A program made the position numbers and the translations under genes. Positions 9,051-18,989 of a DNA stretch of 64,000 nucleotides are shown here, piece after piece. Every line of letters begins with the position of its first letter. Position 1 is the first letter of the stretch. The notes below the pieces were generated by a model. It searched no databases. It was given only the letters and a program-made list of their open reading frames with translations, and was not told the origin of the DNA. This DNA comes from Perognathus longimembris pacificus. Lineage: Eukaryota; Chordata; Mammalia; Rodentia; Heteromyidae. The stretch spans positions 18,293,360-18,357,359 of the forward strand of contig NC_063167.1 of assembly GCF_023159225.1 (NCBI RefSeq), in the 5' to 3' direction.

Positions 9051-9320
9051 TTGCAACTAATTAAAAATTATATAGATAAAGAATTAAGCTAATTAATACA
9101 CTCTTCTTTCTGACTTTAGGTTTTGGGAACCTCTTTGGCCTACAGTGAATTGGTTACCATGTTTCAATAAAGGATCTGTTTTTGCAATTACAGTTCATTA
9201 ATAGATTTACAAGGGAGGGAGGGTGGTTAAGGCTCACTAAGAGGATTATTTTGCATTTCTCCTCTTTTAATTACATAGTTATCTCCTGAACCAAAGCTCT
9301 GTGAAAAATATGATGGGGTG
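9051..9320. promoter_or_regulatory. Candidate conserved non-coding element (AT-rich, homeodomain-like cores)
   Basis: This is a repeat-free AT-rich patch in a mid-GC setting. TAATTA cores lie at 9058-9063 and 9090-9095 and in 'cttttaattacatag' (about 9268). Other AT-rich cores include 'gttcattaatag' and 'gcaattacag'. Composition and motif clustering are visible; conservation is inferred and untested. Confidence 0.3.
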
Positions 9321-9942
9321 GCGTGGTACCCCATCTGTTGTGGATGTGAATGCAATTAATATGGAAGATTGACACTATGGAAGGGCTTTCTGCTACCATG
9401 ACTTTTTTCTCTAGAGCTACTTGGGGCTCGGCCCTGGAACATGGCTGGCCTCAGTTATCATCTGAGATGATTATGAGAGGAGCTCTGCTTTCTGTGAGCC
9501 TCAGTGATTTCCTCTGTCACATGGGATGAGCTCATGTGTTATGGCTGAGTCAGATGAGAGGAGTAGGGCACAGCAATGGCAGTAGCTAGGCACAGTTGGT
9601 CCAGATGTGGTACGTGTTACTTGGCACTCATGGCTTTGTTCTGGTGAGGGGATCCTGGCTTTCACTGGGAGGGGATAGGAGCTCATTGCTCCATCCTCAG
9701 CAGATTCCCCACTAGGTATGTCTGAGCAGGGCCCTGGGCCAGGTAGCTTGAGTGGGGAGCAGCCCCTCAGAGCTGCTCTGACTTGACTATGGCTGCAACC
9801 ACAAGTTACACCTCCCAGAGCTGTGACAAGGGATGGATTGTGCCATCTCCACAGCCAAGTCTATAAAGCTCTGGGGCTCAAGCTCTTTCTGTAGTAGGTA
9901 CCAAAGGTCCCCAGCCCTGTGCTTAGGAAATGCTGAGATTGG

Positions 9943-9944
<2 letters not shown>
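9321..9944. other. Unassigned unique sequence
   Basis: Nothing recognisable. It is a mid-GC stretch without repeats that I can name. Confidence 0.4.

Positions 9945-9994
<50 letters not shown>
9945..9994. repeat. (GT)n microsatellite, 25 units
   Basis: A perfect GT run. Open frames crossing it read as Val-Cys or Thr-His repeats and are not genes. A second run in the same orientation starts 171 bases further on. Confidence 0.97.
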
Positions 9995-9997
<3 letters not shown>

Positions 9998-10162
9998 GAG
10001 CCTGGAGAACACAGTGAAAATCTGTCCCTACCAACATTCCAGCCCTTCCTTGTCTGTTCCCCATTTCCTTCCTGTCTAGGAACCAAACTTCCAGAGAAAA
10101 CTGACTGCATCTGGCAGGACATCCCTGCTCAGAGACTTCCTTCAAAAGATTAGCCTATGGGA

Positions 10163-10164
<2 letters not shown>

Positions 10165-10213
<49 letters not shown>
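10165..10213. repeat. (GT)n microsatellite, about 24 units
   Basis: A perfect GT run, same strand as the one at 9945-9994, followed by 'gcatgcgg'. Confidence 0.97.
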
Positions 10214-10214
<1 letters not shown>

Positions 10215-12894
10215 ATGCGGAAGTTCATGGTGGAGCAGGTGGGGCCATGAGAAAACAGATGGGAATGGCTGTAGGCTGCTGCTGCTTTGGCACCCCAAGG
10301 TGCTCACACCCAGGGAGACGCACCAGAAACTTCACTCAGCAAAGGCAACATCCTTAATGTGCATAGGAGGTCACAGCAGAAGTAGTAGAGAGCTCAGCCA
10401 TGTCCCCTTGGGCTCATGGGCTTTGTCATCTAGGGATTCAGGGCCCATTTCTATGCCAAGGGGAGCTTGAGGTCCTCCCCAGCCTCCTCTATTGCAGATG
10501 TTGAGATGCAGGGCAGTCTAGAACCTCTCCTTGTGGGCAGGATTCTCAGATCTCACCATCTCTATTCTCCTCCTCTCCCCATGGCATCTGTGATGCAGAG
10601 AGACTTGGAATCAGCTTCTCTCTTGGATCCAAAGGCACACACACTGAAATCTTTTTCTGCTCCAGAATTGGAGCAGCTGATCCCTTTCACAGAATCCTTG
10701 AACTCTAGAATTGCAAGGTGTTTTGCAGACATCATGAAGGAAGTGCTGGAGAAGGCTTGGAAGGAAGATTCTAGGGTGCCAGGGCGATCCCTGAGAAACA
10801 CAGAGCAAAAGCAGTGTCTTGTGATCCTAATCTCAGCCTGGGAAAGGATCTTTGTCCTCCCTTGCTGTCCTGTGCATAATAGCTCAAACTCTCACAGTGA
10901 CGGGAGGTCACCATGAGGCAGGGCCACTTGTCTGGTGTTGGGCAGATCTGGCTGCTGATTCTCATCTGAAAATTTGTCCCATAGGATCTCATGTGCCTCT
11001 CCCTGATCCCTCTCTCATCAGAACACATAAAGAAGTGGCCTAGATCCCAACCCAGGGGCCACACCAGGCTTATTACAGCTCAGAGGAATCTGTTCAAAGG
11101 AATTTGTATTCCCCTTTCCCAGGGCAGAATTCAGCCTGCATCTGTCCTTGAGGAAAGTCTGGCTGGGGAGAGAGGCAGACAGATGGAGACCCCCTCAGGG
11201 AAGGGATGTTATGTATTGAAGCTAGGAAGGAAGGAGAAAGGAAAGGCCCTTCTGATGGTTGGAGTGGCTGCTCAGAGCCAGACATGGGTAATGGGGCTGA
11301 TCTGTGGATTGACTGATGGGCTGTCCCAACCCTGCTGTTGACCACTGGATGATGTGGGGCAAGTGACATGGTCTCAGAGATTCAGTTGCTCCACCTGCAA
11401 AATGGGCTGGTGAAGCTCACTTGGTAGCTAGTGCTGAGCTGTTGGGATCCACAGAGAATGTGGTCTCAGCACTGTCAGCACAGAATGTGTGTTGCTTTCT
11501 TCCTGCCTTTCCCTGGGCAGGAGCTTGGCAGATGGTGATGCAAGAAGGGCAGGCAGTAAGGGAATGGCCTGTACAAAGGCTGAGGTGGCGGGGTCTGGTT
11601 GGCAGTGTCTGGGGCATAGCACATGGTGTCCTGGGGATGTCAGGATGTAGGGCATGGAGTGAGGGTGCTGGACAGGTAGAGGCAGCCACCTGCAGTGACT
11701 TTTATATGTCCAAGGGACAGAGGTTAGACTCCTGGCCTCTGGGGAACCTGCCAGCCAGGGAGAGGCAGAAAAGTGGAACAAACTGAAATTCTTCAGAAAC
11801 AAAGAATCATCTGAAAGATGAGATCAGCAGCTGGCCAAATCCCAGACTTAACCACGTGAGTTGATTTGATCTGAAACCCAGTGTGGGAAGTGCAGAGTGC
11901 TTAGAGGATCTGGCGAGGTTTTATTCTGACATAAAGAGCTGGATTTTTAGTAAGTTCACTTCAAATGTCACCCGGGGAGGAAAGGATCCGATCTCCTGAT
12001 GAGCCTGGGCCCTGGCACCAGCCTTGTACAGACTTGGGGAAGTAGCCAGATGAGTGTTGTGGGGCCTCTGAGACTGGACTGGATTGGGATGCATTCCACT
12101 CTGTACCCTGCTCTGCTCTGACAAAACCAGCTGGATGCTTTAGAAGAAAATGATCCAGTGAGCCTGGATCTGGGGACAGATCTGGGAAGGTGGAGTGCAG
12201 GGGTCTCTGCAAACAGCCTTGGGCCCACCATTGTGGTGAGCCATGCAGGCTCTGACAGAATGAGGAGGACCCTGGGTTTGGGTGCCTGGGGCTCAGGCTT
12301 GCTTCCTGCCTATAGACCCAGACTCTGGGATCCGGGGTTTTGTGAGAGTGCATTTCCTGGAGGGGAACTCAACACTGACTGACCTGTGGATCAAAGGCAG
12401 CTGGAGGTCACATCAACTCTGCACAGTAAAGTATCCTACATGGGGCCAGTGGGATAATGGTCCTAAGGAATCCTGAAGTGGGGCAGACTAGCTGTCCCTT
12501 TCCAAGCCCGAGGCTGGGAATTCATGGAGCATTTCCTGTGGGCTCACAAATCAGGTTGTCTTTTTCTTCCCCAGCTCTCATTCATCTACATTCAAGAAGC
12601 TTCCAAAGGTGCCTGGAGGTTCCCACGGCACATATCCCAGAGAGGTGGGGAAATCCGCCTGCTTCTGAGCTATACCCATCATGTGGTTACCAGAGCAGAG
12701 CTGGGCTCCACATAGAAGCAGAGAAAATTCCTGTTTCCCAGTTCTTGAACACTGATGCCCTTGGCAATGAGGCTACAGAGGTCGGGGGAGCTATGGAGGC
12801 TATAAGATCTAGTGTCTGCCCTTGGGAGCATTGTTCCTCTTGGAAGCATGGATTTCAATCCAGGGGCAAAGAGATTAAAGGGAACCATTCAGAC
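10214..12894. other. Unassigned unique sequence with one MIR-like relic
   Basis: No gene was recognised. Around 11325-11420, 'ggcaagtgacatggtctcagagattcag ... cacctgcaaaatggg' looks like a MIR core. Open frames up to 162 residues (12457-12945) overlap on both strands and show no domain, so they are taken as chance. Confidence 0.45.
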
Positions 12895-13280
12895 AGAAGG
12901 AAAATAATATGGAATGACAATATGGATTTATTTACACAAAAATGACAATCACAGCAAATGGTAACTAATTGGATAAATGCTAAAGTACTGTTTCCCTACT
13001 ATTTAAATCTCTTTTGAAGATAACTCAATATAAAACAAAGCCAATGACAATGTATTGTGAGGTTTTAATATATGCAGAAGTGAACATATCAGAAAATTAG
13101 CACACAAGCCCAGAAGAGAAAGTGTGATGCTGTAAGGTTCTCATGTGAAGTTTTGTGATATCACTTGGAAGTAGACTGTGATAAATTAAAGACATATGTT
13201 ATAAATCCTAAAGCAAGCCACCAACCTAACAAAACAAGGATGATTCCAATAATTCAAGAAAGGAGGTAAAATGGAAGCAT

Positions 13281-13284
<4 letters not shown>

Positions 13285-13322
<38 letters not shown>
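13285..13322. repeat. (AC)n microsatellite inside L1
   Basis: A perfect AC run of about 19 units interrupts the L1 sequence after 'aagcatacatac'. Confidence 0.95.
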
Positions 13323-13325
<3 letters not shown>

Positions 13326-13405
13326 GCAGAAGGCAGAAAAAGAGGAAGAAGAGAACCAAGAACAGTTGTGAAAATGAGAAAAACCATACAGCAAGAAACT
13401 GAAAC

Positions 13406-13449
13406 CTAATTATATAAACAATTACATCTAATTATATAAACAATTACAT
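13406..13449. repeat. 22-base perfect tandem duplication at the L1 ORF2 start
   Basis: The unit at 13406-13427 (ctaattatataaacaattac + at) is repeated without change at 13428-13449, just before the endonuclease-encoding sequence. Confidence 0.92.
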
Positions 13450-13700
13450 TAAATGTAAATGATCGAGCCACCCCAATTAAAAGACAGAGATTGCCCTACT
13501 AGACAAATGAGCAAAAGCCAAGTGTCAGCTGCCAATAAAAATACACTTTAATTACAACATAATAAATAATCTAAAAGCAAAAAGGAATATGTCTATATAT
13601 CCATCTGTCCTATGCTAATACTAGCCAAAACAAGCCTGGCCTAGTCATAGTGGTTTTAGTAAAAGTGGATTTCAGAGCGTAGAACCAGGTCTGGTCTATG

Positions 13701-15184
13701 GATGCCATTGGATCACAGAAAATAGAAGCAAGAGATGGGGAGAACAAAACCCAGAATCTGAGGAGCTCATGGGATTCTCTTGGATAAGGCCCAGGTCTGA
13801 AACTCCAACTTTTTAGTTACTGTATCCAAAAAATTCCATTTTTGTTTAGTAAGTTCAGATAGTGTTGTTCTGTGATCTGTGAGGGAAAATGCTAAATCTT
13901 TTTCCAAATTTCTGTGTGTTAGCATGGAGAAGCTCTTATTGGGGCTCCATGTTTTTCCAGCTTCCCATATCACTCCTGCTACTAAATAAGCCTTTCACGT
14001 TTGCTATCTCCATTTTATAGATGATTGTATTGAGATCTAAGTAGCGAGGAGCTTATAAGCCTTTTCCTCTAAATTTCCTCCTTAACCCCTATTTTACTAG
14101 CTTAGTGCCTAGTCAGACACATCAAAAAGGAGAGGTGCCTCCGCCCTGTGATGTGTGGGGTGCAGACTGTGGAGACTGAGAAAGCTTTGCAAAGTACTTC
14201 ACAGCAGGCAATGAGCCTCAGTTTCCTCTTCTGTAATATTCTACGTCAAAGGGTGTCTATGAGGATTCAAAGGCAAACAAATGCTTGAGAAACACTTAGC
14301 TCATAGCAGACAAGCAGGAATGATATTGCCAAAGACGAGGGGAAGCACTCTCATGGAGACAGTAGCCCTCTCTTGTCCCTCTTACTGTGATGTCCCTGGA
14401 GCCTGACTGGCTTAGTACCTGGCAGGTGCTCAGGGTATGGACTGGAGCTCTCAGATGCCACCACACAGCTGAGTTGACCAACATTTTCTGCTGCACAAAA
14501 TGGACCCCATGCCCTACAGGTTGAAAGCTGATGCAATAACTGTCGGTATTTCTGTGGAGCTGTGTGACACTGATGTCCCAATGATCAGGCCATGATCTGG
14601 GGGTACTCTCTCTACAGTTGGGTAGAACCTCCCAGAATGGCCAAAAGGGATAGTAATAGACCATGTGACTTTCAAAGAAGAGTCATTTCCCTCTTTGTCA
14701 ATCTCATCATTAACTCTCAGGAATGAACAGACTCACAGGAACAATGTCCAAGAGCTGAGGGTCTCACTGCCCTCTGCTTATCTTTTTATCTGTACAATGT
14801 CAGGTAGCTGAGCACCAGCCAACATCAGCTGGAGAAATTTGACAATGATGTGAAATCACAGAGTGTGTGAGTGACAAAGAGAACACTGATCCCACAGCCA
14901 TGTCCTTTGTCAAGAAGAGCCGTTGTGGCCTGGCTCATCGTACTCTGAGGACCAGCTCATTTCCTGTGCACTTCTCTGTAATCACTGTCATAGAATCAAA
15001 AGCAATTTTCTGAGGTAAGGGTGGAGATGCTCTGGTCCACTCTCTCCAGACGCTGTAGCTGGTTGTGGCTGGAACTATGGCCTCAGGTCCCCCACCTGGC
15101 ACACGGATGCATAGCCCAGCAGAAAGGACCTATCCTGGGCAGCCAGACTGCATTTTTTCCTTTCCTGAATCTTAACAGGGAAGG
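13701..15184. other. Unassigned sequence with a MIR-like relic
   Basis: At 14190-14300, 'gcctcagtttcctcttctgtaatat ... gaggattcaaaggcaaac ... gagaaacacttagctcatagc' has the order of the MIR 3' half. The rest shows no named repeat or gene. Confidence 0.45.
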
Positions 15185-15547
15185 CTTTCTCTCTCCCTTT
15201 CCTCTCCTCTCCTCTCCTCTCCTCTCCTCTCCTCTCCTCTCCTCTCCTCTCCTCTCCTCTCCTCTCCTCTCCTCTCCTCTCCTCTCCTCTCCTCTCCTCT
15301 CCTCTCTCCTCTCTTCTCCTTTCCCCTCCTCTCCTCTCCTCTCTTCTCCTCTCCTCTCCTTTCCCTCTTCTCTTCTCCCCTCCCCTCCCTCTCTTCCCTT
15401 CCTCTCCCTCTCCTCCCCTCCCCTCCCCTCCCTCCCTCCCTCCCTCTCTGTCCTCTCCTCCCCTCCCTCCCTCCCTCCCTCCCTCCCTCCCTCCCTCCCT
15501 CCCTCCCTCCCTCCCTCCCTCCCTCCCTCCCTTCCTTTCTTCCTTCT
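15185..15547. repeat. Long polypyrimidine tract: (CTCCT)n then (CCCT)n
   Basis: 15185-15449 is 265 bases of pure pyrimidine on the plus strand. After a single G at 15450, a further 97 pyrimidines follow to 15547. The left part is a CTCCT pentamer array (about 15198-15302), the middle is mixed, and the right part is a CCCT tetramer array. Open frames across it (up to 185 residues, Ser/Leu/Pro or Arg/Glu/Gly runs) are artefacts of the repeat. Confidence 0.97.
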
Positions 15548-15555
15548 GTCTCTCC

Positions 15556-15786
15556 AACCCTTCGGTACTGAGGCTTGAACTCAAGGCCTGGGTACTGTTT
15601 CTTAAGTATTTCAATCAAGGTTGGTACTCTACTATTTGAACCACAGCTCCACTTCTTGTTTGTTAGTGGTTAATTGGAGGTAAGGGTCTTATGGACTTTA
15701 TTACATGGGCTGGCTTCTAACCATGAAGCCTCAGATCTCAACCTCTGGAGTAGCTAGGACTATGATGTGAGCCACGAGCATCTGGA
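15556..15786 (-). mobile_element. B1/tRNA-like composite SINE, antisense
   Basis: Plus-strand text 'ggtactgaggcttgaactcaaggcctgg', 'tttgaaccacagctccac', 'cagatctcaacctctggagtagctagg', 'gatgtgagccacgagc' is the reverse complement of the composite SINE. It lies directly beside the pyrimidine tract, which sits where its A-rich 3' tail would be. Confidence 0.8.
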
Positions 15787-15839
15787 TAGGACTTTCTTTT
15801 TTTAATTTGGAAAAGAACACAAGGGCATTTGTAAATATT

Positions 15840-15862
15840 CACACACACACACACACACACAA
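15840..15862. repeat. (CA)n microsatellite
   Basis: A short perfect CA run. Confidence 0.9.
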
Positions 15863-15987
15863 TGGACAAAAACACATGAAGAATAAAATGAGGAACTTTT
15901 CTTCTACTCAAGATAGATGAACAGGGATGGATGTTCCCTGCTATTTGACAAAACAAACAAATGGACAAAATCTATAAAATAATGGTT

Positions 15988-16066
15988 TATGGGATCAGGG
16001 TACAGCTCAGTGGTAGAGGATTCATTTGGCATGTATGAGGCCCTGAGTTGAATCCCTAACACTAAA
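15988..16066 (+). mobile_element. ID-like SINE monomer, sense, diverged
   Basis: 'gggtacagctcagtggtagagg' (A-box region), 'ggcatgtatgaggccctg' and 'agttgaatccc' (decayed B box) follow the tRNA-derived ID order. Confidence 0.65.
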
Positions 16067-16920
16067 GATAAGTGTAAACAAAGCTGAACTCAAACCAAGC
16101 CAGCCACAGTTTTCCAAGACTGAAGCCCAGACTATGGAGGACAGACAGTGAAGCACATTGTCTTCAACTTACTTCCCCGAAAGCACTTTCGGAGGAGATC
16201 ACTCAGTAAGGTGGACTCCTTGGGTTGAAGAGACGGCAGTGAGAGCTGTGGGGATGGACATATCTGAAGTTCATAGGGCAGAGCACTGGGAAGGAGAAAA
16301 CAGTGTAGAGATATGTCCACAGGGGGCCCTTTCAAGGGTTCAGTGGAGTTCAAGCCAAGGCATAGATGTGAGGAACAAATCCACACATAGCTGGAGCCAC
16401 ATACCACCAGAGAAGAGATTCTTCTCTCCCTTTCTTTATTTTTTTCTGGAATTATAATACTTGACTTTCAATACTTGTCTTTCAGAATTCTCCTTCAAAG
16501 TATCAATTCCTTCCCATAGCATTTCCCCATTTATATCCTCCTATCTACAAGTTGAACCCTTCTCTTACCTATTTGCTTCTACTTCTCTTACCTATTCTCT
16601 TCTACTTCTTGTTTCCCATCTATAACTTTTTCTCATTATGTATGCTCATGTCTGGTAATCAGATCACTTGTACATCACTTTATTTAGTTTTTCTCTTTTT
16701 CCTTGATCACTGGTATTTTCTGTTTGTTTTTATTTATACATATGTGTATATCTACTCAAATCTCCTCAGTTCACCTCTTCTTTCCCTACCCCAATACAAC
16801 ATTAACTAAAAATTTCTGTATTTACCTCAGTCTGCTTTTCCCTCAACCTCTCCTTTAAGGCTTAGTTGTCCCCCTCCCCCCCACCAACCAAATATTTAGT
16901 TGTAATTGAGGAAGGTTTTC
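16067..16920. other. Unassigned sequence; T-rich right part with an imperfect 23-base tandem repeat
   Basis: 16430-16860 is T/C-rich. Units at 16561-16583 and 16584-16606 share 'tctcttacctatt' and 'cttctact', differing at a few positions. No gene was recognised. Confidence 0.5.
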
Positions 16921-17135
16921 CTAGAGCATGAAGATCCTATATTTATCTAAAAGGATCAGAGTAAGAGAGATGGTTGGTTTTCATTAAAGATTGCCACAAA
17001 CACAAGGCTATGTTTTGCCACATGCACTAGCCTGAATAGAATCCAAATGAGCAAGATCAGAGAACGAATATTCCTAGATTCATTATAGTAAAAACATTAC
17101 ACATACAGAACAAAGAAAGAATATTGAAAGCTGTA

Positions 17136-18114
17136 AAAAGGAGAGAAGTAGGGCTGGGAATATGGCCTAGTAGTAAAAGTGCTCGCCTCACAATTTGTCA
17201 TAGCTAAAATATGGAACCAACCCAGATGCCCCTCAGTAGATGAATGGATCAGGAAAATGTGGTACATATACACAATGGAATTATATACCTCTATCAGAAA
17301 GAATGACATTGCCCCATTCGTAAGGAAAAGGAAGAACTTGGAAAAAATTATACTAAGTGAAGTGAGCCAGACTCAAAGAAACATGGACTCTGGTTTCTCT
17401 CATAGGGAATAATTAGCACAGGTTTAGGCTAGTCACAGCAGAGGATCACAAGAGCCTAATAGCTATGCCCTTATGAACACATAAGATGATGCTAAGTGAA
17501 ATGAACTCCATGTTATGGAAACGAGTGTTATATCACTGCTGTAATTACTTTCAATATGCCATGTGAAACCGTAGCTTCTTTTATTGGTGATCCTCTTGTA
17601 TCCCCTTCCTGTGATTGTACCTGCGCTATCACTGTATCTCATCTGAGTACCCTGGATACTGTATATACTGGTATTAGGACTAGGGAGGTGAAAGGGAATA
17701 TCAAAATCGAGAGACACAGGATAAAAAGACAAATGACTCCAAAAGCAACACTTGCAAAACCATTTGGTGTAAACCAACTGAACAACTCATGGGGGGGAGA
17801 GGAAAAGGAGGGGGGAAGGGGAATGAGGTAGGAGGTAACAAACAGTACAAGAAATGTACCCATGGCCTAACATATGTAATTGTAACCCCTCTGTACGTCA
17901 CTTTGACAATAGATAAGTAATTATTAATAAAAAAAAAGTGCTCGCCTCATATACATGAAGTCCTGGGTTTGATTCCTCATATATAGAAAAAGCCGGAAGT
18001 GGTGCCATGGCTCAAGTGGTAAGAGTGCTAGCCTTGAGCCAGGGACAGTGCTAAGGCTCTGAGTTCAAGCCCCAGGACTGGCAAAAAACAGAACAAAACA
18101 AAAGGAGAGAAGTA
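17136..18114 (+). mobile_element. ID-like dimeric SINE, sense, split by an L1 tail; 15-base duplications
   Basis: The left piece is 17151-17190 ('gggctgggaatatggcctag' onward) and the right piece is 17934-18099 ('catgaagtcctgggtttgattcc', then 'gtggctcaagtggtaagagtgctagccttgag', then an A-rich tail). The perfect 15-base duplication aaaaggagagaagta is at 17136-17150 and 18100-18114. The element is a continuous ID head plus tRNA-like right half once the inner L1 is disregarded. Confidence 0.92.
17175..17949 (+). mobile_element. 5'-truncated L1 inserted in the SINE, with 16-base duplications
   Basis: The insert is 17191-17933 (743 bases). It encodes the decayed C-terminus of ORF2 (WNQPRCPSVDEWIRKMWYIY is visible), then the 3'UTR with a G-rich polypurine tract (17791-17825), 'caaacagtacaagaaatg', 'ccctctgtacgtcactttgac', AATAAA at 17926-17931 and an A tail. 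The duplication aaaagtgctcgcctca is at 17175-17190 and 17934-17949. Although the piece is only moderately old, frames near its start remain open for 77 residues. Confidence 0.93.
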
Positions 18115-18581
18115 CCTTACAATGGCAAGCTCAGTTTCTCTACACAGACACTACATGGAAAGAAGGCATGGAAAAATATAATCTAAGCCCTGAAAGGCAG
18201 CAATTGCTAACCTAAGCTACTGTATCTAGTGAAACTATCTTTCACAACTGATGGAAAAATAAAAACATTTCAGGATAACCAAAAACTAAAGGAATTCATG
18301 ATTAGTAAACCAGCACTGCAAAAGGTACTTAAGGAAATATTATCCACTGAAGAAGATATTTTAAGAATATATAAGAAAGGAAAAATCGCTATTATAAGAG
18401 TAGGCTGAATTTTACTAATCCTTCAAAGAAGAGCAAACACCAACAGTCCTCAAACTCTACCCTGAAACAGAAAACAAGACAGAAATACAGCAAAAAGACA
18501 ACTATAGGCTAAATGTTGTTAATAAGTATTGGTGCAAACATTCTCAGTAAAAATTTTAAAAACTGAGTTCAACAGCACGTC

Positions 18582-18989
18582 AAAAAGTTCATCCACAGTG
18601 TACCTCAAAAAGTAGGTGAGAAATGGCTTCCTGTTGCCCCAGGGGGCCAAATACTAATGATGTAAGAGCTCACTTACCTGCCAAAATTCACTTTTATACT
18701 AGTTTTTCAGTGCTTTAATATTTGTAACTTAAAATTTAAAACTCATATTTACAAACACTATTGTAACTTCAGTGAAACTGAATTGTGTGAATGAACCTTT
18801 TTGCTTATACTATTTATTACAGTACTTAATTCACTACTTAATATAAAAAAGTAGCCTTCGATTTATTTTTATATTATTTTACATGTTTTTACCTGCGGTT
18901 GTGTATGTGAATTTACCTTGGTAATTAAGATGTAATGCTAAGGACCAATAAACTATCACCCAACAACAACAACAAAAAAGTTCATCCAC
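18582..18989 (+). pseudogene. Retrocopy of an unidentified mRNA 3'UTR, with 15-base duplications
   Basis: The insert 18597-18974 interrupts the L1 reverse-transcriptase segment. The perfect duplication aaaaagttcatccac is at 18582-18596 and 18975-18989. The insert is AT-rich, has AATAAA at 18947-18952 about 10 bases before a degenerate A-rich tail ('caacaacaacaac'), and contains no L1 or SINE sequence. These are the marks of a 5'-truncated processed copy of an mRNA. I do not recognise the parent gene. A 60-residue antisense open frame (18879-19061) crosses the junction and is not meaningful. Confidence 0.82.

Larger units (their letters stand above)
12895..13700 (+). mobile_element. Old L1 fragment reaching into the ORF2 endonuclease domain, sense
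   Basis: 'cctaaagcaagccaccaacctaac', 'aagaaaggaggtaaaatgg' and 'aatgcagaaggcagaaaaagagg' lead into 'caattacattaaatgtaaatgatcg', then 'ccaattaaaagacagagattg'. The translated start reads ITLNVN...PIKRQRL, the N-terminal part of the L1 ORF2 endonuclease. Later 'gtaaaagtggatttcagagc' matches the downstream VDFRA stretch. Frames are broken. Confidence 0.78.

Noticed and set aside
9787..10470. Open frames with Val-Cys or Thr-His repeats
   Set aside because: Products of (GT)n microsatellites.
12457..12945. 162-residue open frame as a possible exon or gene
   Set aside because: Overlapping frames of similar length occur on both strands, no domain is seen, and the right end runs into L1 sequence.
15021..15618. 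Open frames of 148-185 residues over the pyrimidine tract
   Set aside because: All are translations of CTCCT and CCCT arrays or of the opposite strand; composition is Ser/Leu/Pro or Arg/Glu/Gly only.
17179..17412. 77-residue L1 ORF2 C-terminal frame as a coding gene
   Set aside because: It is the remnant of a 5'-truncated L1 with a new upstream methionine supplied by SINE sequence.
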